Source of the DNA: Gnetum montanum
Lineage: Eukaryota; Streptophyta; Gnetopsida; Gnetales; Gnetaceae
DNA length: 64,000 nucleotides
Direction: 5' to 3'
Assembly: GCA_015680685.1 (NCBI GenBank)
Contig: MNCI01007639.1
Span: 204,566 to 268,565, forward strand
The position numbers were made by a program, and so were the translations under genes. Shown piece by piece: positions 36,844 through 48,673 of the stretch (within the stretch, counting starts at the first letter, position 1; each line of letters opens with the position of its first letter). Under the pieces are notes generated by a model. The model did not search any database, was not told where the DNA came from, and was given only the letters and a program-made list of their open reading frames with translations.

Positions 36844-39800
36844 ATGACAATGCACCATGATCTTTCTTCACCTCTAGCATTGATAGGTCCACATGGCAAG
36901 TTTGCAAGGCAACTGAACCCAGAGTTAATAGACTGGGAATCATCTGTAGATAGCATCGTAGCATCCTTAGAAGGATCCCCAGACTGGCCAGAACACCTGG
37001 TACAAGCTCTAGATTTAGAGGTCGGGGATGTAACCGAGGACCGTCTCATCGAAACGCCTGTGACCACATCCATGGGGGAAGTAAAAATTTTAAAACTTAG
37101 CTTCCTCCTAGATTCATATATGTAAAAATTTTAAAACTTAGCTTCCTCCTAGATTCATATATGCACAAAGATATAACCAAAATTTTGCAAGATAACATCG
37201 AAGTCTTTGCGTGGTCATACAATGACATGCCGGGTTTAGATACAAGGCTGATACAACACAACATTTTCTTAGACCCATGCATGAAAGCAGTTAAGCAGAA
37301 GGGTCGCAAGGTTAAACCAGAGATCGCACTAGTCGTACAGGATGAAATCACCAAGCTATATCAAGTAGGTTTCATTTAGGTAGTTGATTACTCAGAATGG
37401 ATGTCTAACATATTTGTAGTTTCTAAGAAAATAGGAGGAATACAAATCTGTATAGACTTCCGAGATCTAAACAAAGCAACGATCAAAGACGACTTTCCAC
37501 TACCGAGCATCGATCAACTCATCAACACTATGACTGGTCATGCTCTGTTATCCTTCATGGATTGTTTCTTCAGCTACAACTAGATTCACATCAACCCAGA
37601 GCATTAGTTAACAACAACCTTCATGACCTCATGGAGTACCTTTTGTTACACTATGATGCCCTTTGGGCTCAAGAACACCGGAGCAACCTACCAGAGAGCC
37701 ATAACTTACATATTTAGCAACTACATCCTAGAGACACTGAATGACTAGTGGATGACATAGTAGTCAAATCTAAAAAGGCTGTTGATCATCCCAATGATCT
37801 AGGTGTAGTTCTTACGCGTTGCTAGATGCATGATTTATGCCTAAACCCAAAGAAGTGTGTGTTTGGGGTGAGAACCAGATGCATGCTAGTGTTTGTAGTA
37901 TCAGAGGCTGGAATACAGGTGGACCTTGACAAAGTTAAGGCCATCATTAATCTAGCACCTCCTAAAAACCTTAAAGAATTGTGTGGGTTACAAGGTAGGA
38001 TATAGTTCATCAGAAGGTTTATAGCAAAGTTGACTTACAAGTTACATCCCATGCAACATCTACTGAAGAAGGGGATTAACTTCGAATGGACGACACAATG
38101 CCAACAAGCCTTTGATGATATGAAGAAAGAGCTTTTACACCTTCCAACTATTTACCCACCACAGAGGGATAAGCCTTTCTTCCTCTACCTTTACACCTTG
38201 GACATGTTTATCGCGACACTATTATGTAAGAGACGAGATGATGTCTCTGACATTATAGTGTACTACCTAAGTCATGCATTGATAGCATATGAGGCAAGAT
38301 ACAATGAGGTGGAGAGGAACTGCCTTACTCTAGTCTTTGCATTAAAGAAATGGAGGCACTACCTTTTCCGTAGTAAGATTAACATCATTTGAAAAAGAAA
38401 TATACTCCGGGCTATCACAAACAATCTGTATGAAAGTAGCAGGATAGCTCGGTGGAAAGCCATAGCAATAGAATTTGATTTGCATTATGTGAGCTAGTTG
38501 CTGACGAAGGGTCAAGCTATAGCAATGCAACTTATGACCTCACCCGTCGATGACCAGAAAATCATAGATCCCGAATTCCCTAACGAGCATGTTAGCATTA
38601 TCAACGTCAGCTCGTCGCATCTTGAGGCTACTCTGCATTTCGACGGCACCTCGACTACGCGAGGGGGTAATGTAGCTGTCGTCATTACGTTCCCCTCTGG
38701 GGAAATGCAACCTTTTTCTTATCATTTTACGTTCGCTTGTACAAAAAACATGGTAGAGTATGAGGGGTTACTCAGGGGCCTCTTAGCAACCCAAGCATTG
38801 AGTATTCAACAACTGGTGATTTACAGGGATTCACAACTCGTTGTGTTATGAATCAAATCATCGAGGTCTATGCCTGTAAAGCTACACACCTGTAGCCCTA
38901 CTGTAACCTAGCAAAAATTTTCCTTAAATAGTTTATGACAATGGAATTTCAACATGTGCCATGCAATGAAAACATCGTAGCAAATGCCCTGGCCACCCTA
39001 GCATTAAATGTGCCACCACACTTGTTCACAGGTTTGATAGCTTCGATTACCAAGTGTATGAAGCCTATCACTCAGGCAGAACATGTAGCCTCTATTAGTG
39101 TTGTAGATACCCAGGAGTGGTATGCCAAAATTAAAGCCTACCTACAACATGGCAAGCCTCCAAGTAGATTGAAATCTACCTAGAGAGATGCAATCCACAA
39201 GCATGCTTGGGAATATGTGCTCATGGGAGAAAATGCCCTGTGCAAACGCTCCTATGATGGGATATTTTTGACATGCGTAAATGAGGAGCAAACGTAGAAG
39301 GTAATTAACGAAGTACATGAGGGACTGTGCAGTGGACACAGAGCACCTAGGGTCATGGCTGCAAAAATTAGATGCCTAGGGTACTACTGGCCTCACATGG
39401 AGCGTAATCGTCTAGTCAAAGTCAAGACTTGTGATACATGCCAAAGATACACAAATCTCATACACTTTTCAACCATAGATTTGCATCCAATGTAGATCAC
39501 GTGGCCTTTCTAATGATGGGAACTAGATATCATAGGACCTATCATGCCTAAGTCTTCCACAGGGCATAGCTTCATCATCACTGCCATCGAGTATTTTACG
39601 AAGTGGGTGGAGGCTATTCCCCTAAGGAAAACTACATCCCAACAGGTTTGCCACTTCATCTTAGACAACATCGTGACAAGGTTTGGGCTTCCCATGACTA
39701 TTGTGATTGACAGCAGACCACATTTTAGTAGTGTGGAAACCAAAACCTTCTACAGAAATCTTGGCATTAGGAAATCATTCTCCTCGCCATACTATCCATA

Positions 39801-40359
39801 GGCAAATAGATAAGCAGAAGCTACAAACAAGTCCATCATCAACTTGCTTAAGAAAATGCTTAACAATAGCAAGAGGTGATGGCATGAGCAAATCCTCTAT
39901 GTGCTATGGGCTTATAGGATGATGTGTAGGACTGTGATAGGTAAGACACCTTATAGTCTTGTTTATGGATCTGAAGTGGTGTTACCTATTTTTTTGTAGG
40001 TACCCTCACTTCGAATGATCCTATTAAATGCCATGAGCGAAGCCTAGAACAACGAGTTAGGGATCATCGACCTCGACTCCATAGAGGAGGAGCGTAGATA
40101 GACACTTGATCGCATAGAGCATTATCAAAACAAGTAACAATAGAAGCATCATGCAAACCAGCATCAATGGTCAATATAGAAGGGATACCTCATTCTCAAG
40201 GCTATTCGTGAGCATGTGAACAAATTCTTAACAAACTGGAAAGGTCTGTTCATGGTCACAAAAGCCTATGGGAACAAGGAATTTAAGTTGGTAGACATGG
40301 ATGGCAATGAGTTCATGAATTCCTTGAATCATTCATATCTCAAGCCATACTACATTTGA
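36844..40359 (+). pseudogene. E2 pol: RT, two RNase H domains, integrase
   Basis: Starts MTMHHDLSSPLALIGPHGK and ends PYYI before TGA at 40357-40359. A perfect 41-bp tandem duplication (37082-37163) shifts the frame early on. RT has ICIDFRDLNKATIKDDF and LLSFMDC. The catalytic box reads VDD after a one-base deletion near 37745. RNase H 1 (38030-38392) includes KKGINFEWTTQCQQAF. The second RNase H (about 38600-39010) has LHFDGTSTTRGG and NIVANALATLALN. Integrase has the HHCC region (39315-39445), a D-containing block near 39525, IDSRPHFSS near 39705, EATNKSIINLL near 39820 and a C-terminal part from 39900. RT and RNase H copy the RNA and integrase inserts the cDNA. It is inactive. Confidence 0.92.
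37082..37163 (+). repeat. 41-bp perfect tandem duplication in E2 pol
   Basis: Two identical 41-bp copies, 37082-37122 and 37123-37163. Since 41 is not a multiple of three, it breaks the RT frame. The absence of differences between the copies suggests that it is recent compared with the rest of the element. Confidence 0.95.
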
Positions 40360-40380
40360 TGCATGAGCAGGATAGGCAAA

Positions 40381-40734
40381 CGTCTGCTACGACGTAAAAC
40401 TGGCAAAGGTAAGCAATCATCCGCTATGACATAAAATTGGCAAAGCTCATCCACTACGACGTTAAACAGGCACAGACAGTCCACTATGACTATAAACTGG
40501 CACAGGCTATTCGCCATGATGTAAAACTGGCAAGGCATGTACGCTATGACGTTAAACTGGCACAGAAAGTCTGCTATGAATTTAAATTGGCCTATCCACC
40601 ATCCGCTACAATGTTAAACTAGCACTGCAGTCTGCTAGGACTTTAAACTAGCACAACCACCATCTTCTATGACGTTAAACTAGCACTACAGTTTGCTAGG
40701 ACATTAAACTAGTGTAACACGGTCTGCTGAGACC
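40381..40734 (-). repeat. E2 dyad array after integrase, mixed arms
   Basis: About twelve units, plus-strand view, each followed by TTAAACTGGCA or TTAAACTAGCA. Arms include CGTC-TGCTAC-GACG, AGTC-CACTAT-GACT, AGTC-TGCTAG-GACT and GGTC-TGCTGA-GACC. The outer base of each arm changes in step with its partner. The last unit ends only five bases before the 3' LTR, where a polypurine tract would be expected. Confidence 0.9.
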
Positions 40735-40739
40735 TCACT

Positions 40740-42548
40740 TGAAATACCCTAAAATTTCAAGGCATTATTGCTTCACCAGGGTCTTGGAAATGAGGCAAAA
40801 ATTTCCACAAGTGTAGCCTCATAACAGTTTGGTAGGAAGTGAATGCATTGAGTTTAGACTATTCAGTTCGACAAGTTTTCTACCTCCAGAGCTGACAGGC
40901 CTGATGGACTCTCTAGCCTGCCCACCTGGGTGTTTCACCTAGCTGACAGTTTATTCAGAAACCATGCTTGGAGTTGTTGGCAGTGCTCAGGATGCGCAAA
41001 ATAGTTTGGCAAATTTTCTAGTGAAGAAGTTTGCTACGCTATACTACGCTACGCTACGCTACACTATGTAGCATAGCATACTTCACAAGATAATTGCTTA
41101 GGAAATCAAGTGCAAATCATTGCAGAACAAAGTGCTACGCTACGCAGTGTAGCAGAACGTAGCAAAGGCAAATCAGAAATGCCCAGATTACCAAGTGATT
41201 TCAATGAAGAAATTGCACTCGAGAAGCACTCCGGCCTCCAAAACTAGTTGCCTTGTTCGAATTTAAGTCCTTCAGCAAGGTCTCTTACTAGAAAGTGGCG
41301 GATTGAGGAAAAAGCAAGACATGATAGCTGCTACGCTATGCTATGCTACATAGCGTAGCAATAATACAAGAGCAACAAAAGATGTTTCAAATGCAATTTT
41401 AGCAAGTGTAGATGTTCTCCTTTGCAAAAGGAAAATGTTGTAGCTGTTAGCATGATCAAAGCTTCAAAAAAGTGTTTGCAAATTCAACACGAATCCCAGA
41501 TAAAGTCAACTACTACATTATGCTACACTACGTAGCATAGCGTAGCAGAGATGAAAATTCAACAAAAGTGTTTCAAAAGTTAACTCGATGTGCACCAAGA
41601 CTTCTAGTAGATGAAGTTGACTTTAATGCTAGCTTATTTTTCAAATTGGTGGCTACACTATGCTACGTTGCATAGTGTAGTACAACATAGCAAGTAGCTA
41701 CGCTACGCCAACATGCTATGCTCCATAGTGTTACACAGCATAGTGAACAGCTACGCTACGCCAGTATGCTTCATCTCTTGCTTGAATTGTTGGCATACAT
41801 GACACCAACACTCCCAGTTTTGATAGCATGATTGTAGTGTGGCAAGTTCACAATCAGCTTTGCATGTTCATGCAGTATTGACACGTCAGCATTTCATGGG
41901 TCTAGGACACATGGCATCTAAACTGCATCTCTCGCATGCTCCTAGCCCTATAAATACCCTGAAGAGCAACGTTTAAAGGGTTGGTAAAAATAAGGCATTT
42001 GTGGGAAAAAAAATTTGGTTGGCAATTTTGGGCAAATTTTGAGCATTGTTGGCTTTTAACCTTGGCATTTGGCACTAGCTTTTTGCTTGTTGGCACTTTC
42101 TATTGTTGGCTCTTAAGCTTATACCCAAAAAAAATAGTTGAAGCATTTTGAGTGTTCTGGTCATTCTTGGACCCTTTGTGCATCTCTAGCATTGTATAAC
42201 CTAAAACACACTTTCAAGAAAAGGAGAGAACCAAAACTGTGACTTTGCGGTGGTGCACTTTTTCATCCCAATTACTCTGTTATTTTTACATTATGACTAC
42301 TGTTTAGCATCATTTTCTTTATTATCGCATTTATTAATCATCGATTAGATATCACATATTTTGTGCTTAAAACGACATTTACATAAGGTTAAGTTACATT
42401 GACTAAGTCCCTGTTTGATCGACCAGACCGTTCAGGGCGCCCCGTTTCTATTTTTATCCAGCATTGCCCTCGCATGGATTCAGGGTTAAGATTGTTCACT
42501 CGACGATCTCTCAGTGTTTTCCAGCCACCGACGTTTTCGGTCGCTACA
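40740..42548 (+). repeat. E2 3' LTR
   Basis: Begins TGAAATACCC and ends GGTCGCTACA. It pairs with 8128-9926. TATA box at 41949-41956, and palindromic TACGCTA clusters at about 41030-41770. Confidence 0.93.
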
Positions 42549-42553
42549 TCACC
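42549..42553. other. E2 target site duplication, right copy (TCACC)
   Basis: TCACC directly after the E2 3' LTR, identical to 8123-8127. Confidence 0.9.
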
Positions 42554-45500
42554 CTTCTTAGGGTTGACCTTAATTACCTCATCATGAAATGAGAGGCATG
42601 TGGAGGTTAATTTCTATAGCACAAGAGGTAACATCATAGTATGGATTGAATTCTCATCTGCTGGGATGTCCTCTATGATAGGAATGGAGGTTAGCATCTA
42701 CACTAGCACTTTACGATGGGTAGATGAGGTCATGATTAGGTCATAGAGGCTCAACATTATGTTCTTTTGTTTGAGTACTTGCTTAACTTGGGCTAATGCA
42801 TCTATGAAGTCTTTTCCATTAGTTGCACTCTTGTTGGCTTTAACTTCTTTCATACATCCTAAAAGAGAAATTTTGTAGGGAGGTAACTTGGGTTTTATTC
42901 GCTTGGCTTGTGCTGAGGACCTAGTGCTTGGTTGTCAGTTGCTGGTGGTGGCCACCTCAATTGTTTAGGTCATGGGGATTGCGAATAGAGGGACTAGTTT
43001 TGATAGATAGAACACTCTTTTCTCTTGATGTTGCCTAATTATCCTATGTATGAGATGCTCATTGGGCTTCCCGAGTTGCCACCTAGAGGATCTGTTAATG
43101 TTGCTAGTAGGATTAACCCTTGGACAGGAAGGGATTGATGCATTGCCCACTATTGGACTCTGGGTAGGTAAGGAGTCAGCATGTTGTGGCACCCTGATGA
43201 CAAAGTGTGGCTAAACTATTGTCATTGCAACATGCTATGGGATCCTAACCACAAAGGGTGTCATAGGTGCTTAGGTTGGCACTTTGAGAATGAAATGAGG
43301 CCTTGAACCCATAGGAACCATGTAGCCCCTTGCCCTACTAGAGGGCACATAGACCATGAATGGCTGTTCCACCAGTTCTAGGTTATCATCAAAGTTGATA
43401 GCATTGATGATGGATCCAACGTTGTCTATATTTAGAGGGTTCTTATACACCCTCATAGATTGGTTCTAAGGTCTAATTGGATTAGTAGCATCAAGTGCCA
43501 ACTCACCTCTATCAATCATTCTTTTGAGGTCATCTTGTAAGGCTATGCAAGAATTGGTGTTGTGACTGCACAATTGGTGGTAGTGGTAGAACCAATCCAG
43601 CCTTAAGTGTTTTAGGATCAAGGGCTCTTTTGAGGCTGTCAACATGGGATTCCTTAGGAGCTCACAATACTGATAATGTCTTTTGCAAGCATCTTTGGAC
43701 ATTTGCTTGTACTAAATACATCTAGCCTTCAACAATTGGTTCAATAGTTCTAAAGGTTTTAATGGTAGTAGGGTGTACTTGGAGGGATCCTTATGCTCAA
43801 AGTTAGACCTTGGAGTAGCTTATGCTATGGCCATCGGTGACATGAGATGGTTAGTTGTTGCAGTGCTAGGGATCATGGTCTTGTTGTTGGTCAAGGCCTT
43901 GGGTGGCTTGGAAATTGGCCTTGAGTTGGTTGTTTTGGCTTCTTTGGCCATAGTTGCCATAGCTGCAATTTGCTTTCTCTTATCCTTGTTCTTTTTGACA
44001 TGTAGGTTTTTGTAGGAAATGTAGGTCAAGTCCTTATTGGCTTCAGCTTCATCCTTTATACTCTTGGTCTAGGAAAAGGTATGGCTCAGAGACTATAGGG
44101 CCAAGTAGTATTGTTTTGACTTGATGAAGTTGTTGACTACACCCTGGAAGATGGCCAAGAGGTGCATCTTAGCTATTGGCTCTTGAATTTCATTCAATTA
44201 GGCACTCCAGCATTGGATAAGTTTTTTATGGGCTCTAGATGGCCTTGCTTGATTTACATCAGTTGGTCTAGGGTAGTTTTAGGCTTCAAGTGTACTTGAA
44301 GCACATCACAAACTAGCTCAAAAGGTTCTCCAAGGAGGAGATAGAGTTGTTGGGTAATGCAAAGTACCAGTCTAGCACCTTGCCAGTGAGTGACATGGAA
44401 AAAATGTGTATGATGGCATGTGGCTGTGCTTGCAGTAGTAGGCACGTGGACTTGAATGTCATTAGGTGTGCGTTGGGGTTCCCTTCACAATTGTACTTGG
44501 TGAATTGTAGCAATGGGATCCTAGTTGGTAGAGTTAGTGGTGGGTCAACATGAGTTATGGGGTCATATTGGTAGAAGTCCACTACTTTAACTATTTCAGA
44601 GGAGGTGGCCTTGAGCTGCTTCACCTCTTATGTCAAGGTTTGGATCAGTTGGAATGCCTGATCTAAGTTTTGAGATGCTATAGTGGATTGTGCTAGTTGT
44701 GCTACCCACTGTGTTGGTTGTGTAGTCCATGACCTAGTTGTAGGCTATAGAACCACACGAGGTGCTTACTACATTGGCTATGTTATGGGCATAGTAATTG
44801 GGGAAAACTATGTGTGCATGGGCTAGATCACTGCCAAGGGTGCCAATGAAATAGGTAGGACATAAGGTGCATGAGTCATTTGGGGTTGAGAGACATGCAT
44901 TGTGTGAATGTAAGGTTGAGCAGGCATGATTGTTACTGGAAAAGATGAATGGATAGGCTATGAAAATTCCATAGAGGGAAATTTAATAGGAGGTACTACA
45001 TCATAATGGGTAGCCTACATTTGGTGTGTTGTTATCATAGGCATTAACCTGGAAGGTGATGCCAAGGCTATGACTCTCTTAAGAAAGATAGGTGAATGAG
45101 ATTGTAGGAAGGCCAAACTAGGGGTGGTCGATGGGAAAATAGTGTGGAAGGAGTCCTTGTGCTTGGAACAAGTTTTGAACTTATCCTCCTTCCCATGTAG
45201 GGGCTCCTCATAGTTTGTTCCTACTTCATGCTCCTTTGCTCTAATAAGTTGGGTAAATATCCAACGGTAGGATTCTGTAAGTGGGATCAAGTTGATAGAG
45301 GAGGGGATATAATCTCATCTATTTTGGTGGATAAGCCCATAGCCCCATTTCACTTTGATGTCCAAATGGTCTATGAATAGCCCTACTTGGATCTTTTTGC
45401 ATGATGAAGTTGTATTGTTCATCATTTAGCATGGTATACTCAGGGTCTTGGCCATGTAGCCTAAGGGATTGCCTTGGCCCTACCATAGCAGGATTGGCAA

Positions 45501-45582
45501 GGTGGTCAATCCTAGTTTCCTATTGGATAGAAAAGGTAGATAGCATGCTTAGGATTGATGTTGAAGGTTTCTTGGAACTCAT
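42549..45582 (-). pseudogene. E1 gag and start of protease region
   Basis: Starts at MSSKKPSTS (45582). It includes PRQSLRLHGQDPEY, which matches the N-terminal gag region of E3, a low-complexity middle part, a capsid-like region (VVDFYQYDPITH, FTKYNCEGNPNAH, SLTGKVLDWYFALP at 44624-44313), a Lys-rich linker, the zinc-knuckle region YHYHQLCSHNTNSC (about 43600-43560) and a region leading into protease that ends at the E2 insertion. The frame continues at 8127. This gag is more diverged than the other three. Numerous stops are present. It packaged element RNA in its active ancestor. Confidence 0.85.
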
Positions 45583-45614
45583 GTATGTAGATTAAATTGT
45601 AGGAGGGGATTGTA

Positions 45615-45790
45615 GAGATTGCTAGTTGTAGAAAAATGGCTAACTTTACTAGTTGCAGAAAATGGCTAATTCTGAAAACTGTAGAAAAATGGCTAACTCT
45701 AGTGACTGTAAAAAATAACTAACTCTCATAACTATGAAAATTGGATAACTCTAGTGACTAGAAAAACTAGCTAACTTTGGTGACTATGCT
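45615..45790. repeat. Tandem repeat in E1 leader
   Basis: Six imperfect units of about 28-33 bp with the core AGAAAAATGGCTAACTCTAG, between the gag start and the primer binding site. Not seen in E2, E3 or E4. It is followed by CTATGCTCTC motifs typical of E1. Confidence 0.75.
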
Positions 45791-46087
45791 CTCTATGCTG
45801 AGAGCTAACTATGTTGTCTATGCTAAGAGCTAACTACACGCTCTATTGAGCACTTAGAATTTGGCTAATTGTGAAAATGTGTGTTGCTTTGGAGGAACCA
45901 ACTACTAGGTCTAATCTACACCAACTAGTTAGTAGATGATGCTTGCATTAGCTTAAGATCTAGCTATTGTTGCACATGTAGTAGGTCCATACAGGTGTCA
46001 TGGTCTACACTAGCTCAAAGCTAGCAATGGTGATGTAGAGAGCACACGAGATAATTGTAATGGAGACTGAAGAGGAAAATGGTTTTG

Positions 46088-46105
46088 TCTCTCCTTTTAA
46101 CACTA
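46088..46105 (-). other. E1 candidate primer binding site
   Basis: The minus strand reads TAGTGTTAAAAGGAGAGA a few bases after the LTR end at 46114, aligned with TGGTGCTAGAAG.AGGG of E3 and E4. Decayed. Confidence 0.5.
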
Positions 46106-46113
46106 GAAAACTA

Positions 46114-47415
46114 TGGCGACCAAAAATGTCAGTGGTTGGAACACCGAGGGATCCACAGGTGCACAACCTAACCTTGAGTTTGCATGAGGGCCTATTGGAG
46201 ATAGAGATGGGGGTGCCTTGAATGGTCTTGTCAATTGAACATGGACTTACCAAATGCAAACAAGGGTGCAACGTAGTTAGCTACAATGCTAATGGAAAAT
46301 GATGCTAAGTGTTCATGCAATGTCAATGATGTCAAGTGTAGTCAGGTTTTTGGCAAAAACGAAGGTACCAACATGCGGGGGTTACTGTCCAAGTGTAGTT
46401 TTAGGCATAGCTATGCAATGAAACAGTAGAAAATGCAAATAAAACACTAAAAATGTAAGGAAAGAGAGAGAGAAATAATACACCACCCCAAATAGAGTTG
46501 AGCATAGTTAACACCAAGAGGGGTGAGAAGGTACACAGTGTAAAATAGGCATCGTGAACAATGTAGCCATAGTCTTGGGGGTGTCTAGCCATAAAAATTA
46601 ATATTTCATTATGGTGTTTGTGCTTGCTAGGTTGGTAGCCATGGTGTGTAGTAGGTTGCAGTGTTCTATAGTGAGCTAAGATGGTTTGTGATGGTATGCA
46701 ACTCTACCTCTCTTTGGTTCACTTATGTGCCTTTGATTTTTTATCTATCCAAAATGCCAAAATACTCAAATTTTCAAACCTTGCTCCAATTTTATGAATC
46801 CCTAAATTGTTGAGGGCATAGATATTTATAGGACTAGGCTTAGCATGAAATGCAAAGGGATGGCCACATGGCAGAGGGGACAGTTGGAGCTACGCTATCA
46901 TCCAACTACACTCTCCCCTGAGGCTAGCCATGTTGTGCTCTATTGTACTTTGCTAGACTCTACGAGGTTAAGAGACTGTGACTACACTACCAAGTGCATG
47001 TATACACACCGAGAGCATCACAATGTACCTAAAAAAATTCAACTTTGGAGACTATGCTCTGGGACTACATTCTCCACTATCTTGTGTGGAATCAAGCGTA
47101 GTTAGAATTTTGGGGACACAAGGGATATTAAAAAATACATTTTTCTAACTACATTTTCTAGAGATGAGTTGGAGCTAAGCTAAATGCTAGTGCTACTTTG
47201 TGGAAGCCTTTGAAGGTTGTTTTGGCTGACTACACTTGGCTACACTTTGGACTAGGGAAGAGTGTAGTCACAACACTTAGGAAACAACACCTTTACACTT
47301 TTTCTCTTTTATACTTTTTTACACTCTTTTGCTCTTTTACACTTTTGCACTTTTTTCCTGCTGTTTAACCACGTTCACTTGCAAATAACCTTATTGTTGT
47401 AGAATAGGTGTTTCC
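46114..47415 (-). repeat. E1 5' LTR, possibly shared with E4
   Basis: The inner end reads GGTCGCCA on the minus strand at 46114. The outer end, GGAAACACC at 47415, aligns with TGAAACACC of the other LTRs with one change. TATA box TATAAATA on the minus strand at 46830-46823. The interior carries ACTACACTCTCC motifs as in the E1 spacer. No second LTR lies between it and the 3' end of E4, so it may also serve as the E4 3' LTR. Confidence 0.7.
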
Positions 47416-48345
47416 TCCGTGAGATGAGTTGTGTTACATCTATGTGGGGCTTTGACTTGCCTACAAGTGCTTCCCATGCAGTGAGTTGCGTTACACACAT
47501 CATGGACTTTGCGGTTGAGCATGTGGAAGGGCTTTATATGCATCGGGAAAGCTTGTAAAAGAGATGTGAAATGGGAAACTGCGGGTGTGAGAAATGAGGT
47601 GAAGAAGGTTAAGAGGGAGGGTGGGATGTGCACTCCCAAGTAGCCAAGCTAGTTAGAATGATCACCTCAGAATGATGTAGTGTCCTATCCTCCTGGTGAA
47701 ATGCATCTCTGACCGATGCCATCTCAACTTGTATCTTGCAAACAAAACAGAAAGTAGACTAGAAAAACATAAGCATGAAATGAGGTGAGGGAAAAATCCC
47801 ACTTGATTTAAAAAATGTTGAAGTAGGGAGCATTATTGCTGAAGCATGCAATGTCCAAACCAAGAAGGTGAATAGTGGTTCTAGTAGCAACAGACTAAAG
47901 GGGTTGGCACCAAGGAGGCTAGGAGTTGCAGTGATGCGAGTGCTCAGGAGTTCCTACCTAGGGAAAACATCATGCAATTCAGCTGTAAGCTGAGAAACCT
48001 AGCAGCTGAACATCTTTGGAGCTCGGATGATGGTGGGGGCTAGAGGGTAGCAACTTTATGGCTATTCCACAATAGTGCTAGGACTCTAGTAGTAGGCATT
48101 GACAATAGGAGCTACTGCTAGGGCAATGGGCTATGGTAGCAGTAGCTCTGGAGGGTCAACAAGATGTTAGATGCCATCTCCAGAGGATCAGAAAGATGCC
48201 AGGGGTAGTGGTGCTGCATATGTTCTAGAGGTTTTTTTCTTATCATTGTGAACTACATTATGGAACTACAACGTTCCACCCTGTGTTGGCACTATGCACA
48301 CTCGCTTGTTTATAGGATCGTGGATGCACGCTGAGAACGTTGTGC
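47416..48345. other. E4 3' non-coding block
   Basis: Aligns in part with E3 15446-16340 and has no convincing gene. It begins directly at the E1 LTR. The first 290 bp of the E3 block (15154-15445) are missing here. Confidence 0.6.
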
Positions 48346-48354
48346 CATGAACCC

Positions 48355-48655
48355 AATTTAAGGTCTTGGTAGACCATTAGATGTACTGGTTTAAGGTCCT
48401 AGTAGATCGTGATGTGCTAGTTTAAGGTCCCAGCAAACCACTGTGCTAGTTTAAGGTCCTAGCAGACCACTATGCTAGTTTAAGGTCCTAGCAGACCGCT
48501 GTGCTAGTTTATAGTTGTAGCGGACGATGGATGTGCTAGTTTAAGGTCGTAGCGGACCATTTGTGCTAGGTTTTTTGGCATAGCAGATGTTATTTTCCAG
48601 TTTTACATCATAGAAGATGGTCTGTGCTAGTTTATAGTCATAGCGGACTATCTTT
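48355..48655 (+). repeat. E4 dyad array after integrase, mostly GGTC type
   Basis: Nine or ten units such as GGTC-TTGGTA-GACC, GGTC-CTAGCA-GACC and GGTC-GTAGCG-GACC, preceded by GCTAGTTTAA. Two units changed both arms together: CATC-ATAGAA-GATG and AGTC-ATAGCG-GACT. Spacing is about 25-40 bp. Confidence 0.9.
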
Positions 48656-48673
48656 TCTTACCTTGCTTTTGCA

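Larger units (their letters stand above)
8128..42548 (+). mobile_element. E2: Ty3 (Tat-like) LTR retrotransposon inserted in E1 protease
   Basis: Complete in outline: 5' LTR 8128-9926, leader, gag, protease start, (E3 insertion at 13509-30914), protease end, GGCC dyad array, antisense gene on the minus strand 36110-31804, GGTC dyad array, pol 36844-40359, dyad array 40381-40734 and 3' LTR 40740-42548. The LTRs are 1799 and 1809 bp and differ by about 10% where I compared them by eye. Target duplications match perfectly. All genes carry stops and frameshifts, so the copy is dead. Confidence 0.93.
200..47415 (-). mobile_element. E1: outermost Ty3 (Tat-like) LTR retrotransposon, split by E2
   Basis: E1 reads on the minus strand from a 5' LTR at 47415-46114 through leader, gag and protease (45582-42549). 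E2 then interrupts it at 42548-8128. It resumes with protease (8127-7479), dyad array, antisense gene and the start of RT, which is cut near 200. The two protease halves join in frame once E2 and one copy of its target duplication are removed, which shows that they were one gene. RNase H, integrase and the 3' LTR are not in the window. E1 is the oldest layer and its coding parts are the most damaged. Confidence 0.85.

Noticed and set aside
40381-40734. CRISPR-like regular repeats
   Set aside because: The context is a plant retrotransposon. The units are degenerate dyads, the intervals are short and of uneven length, and no cas gene is present.
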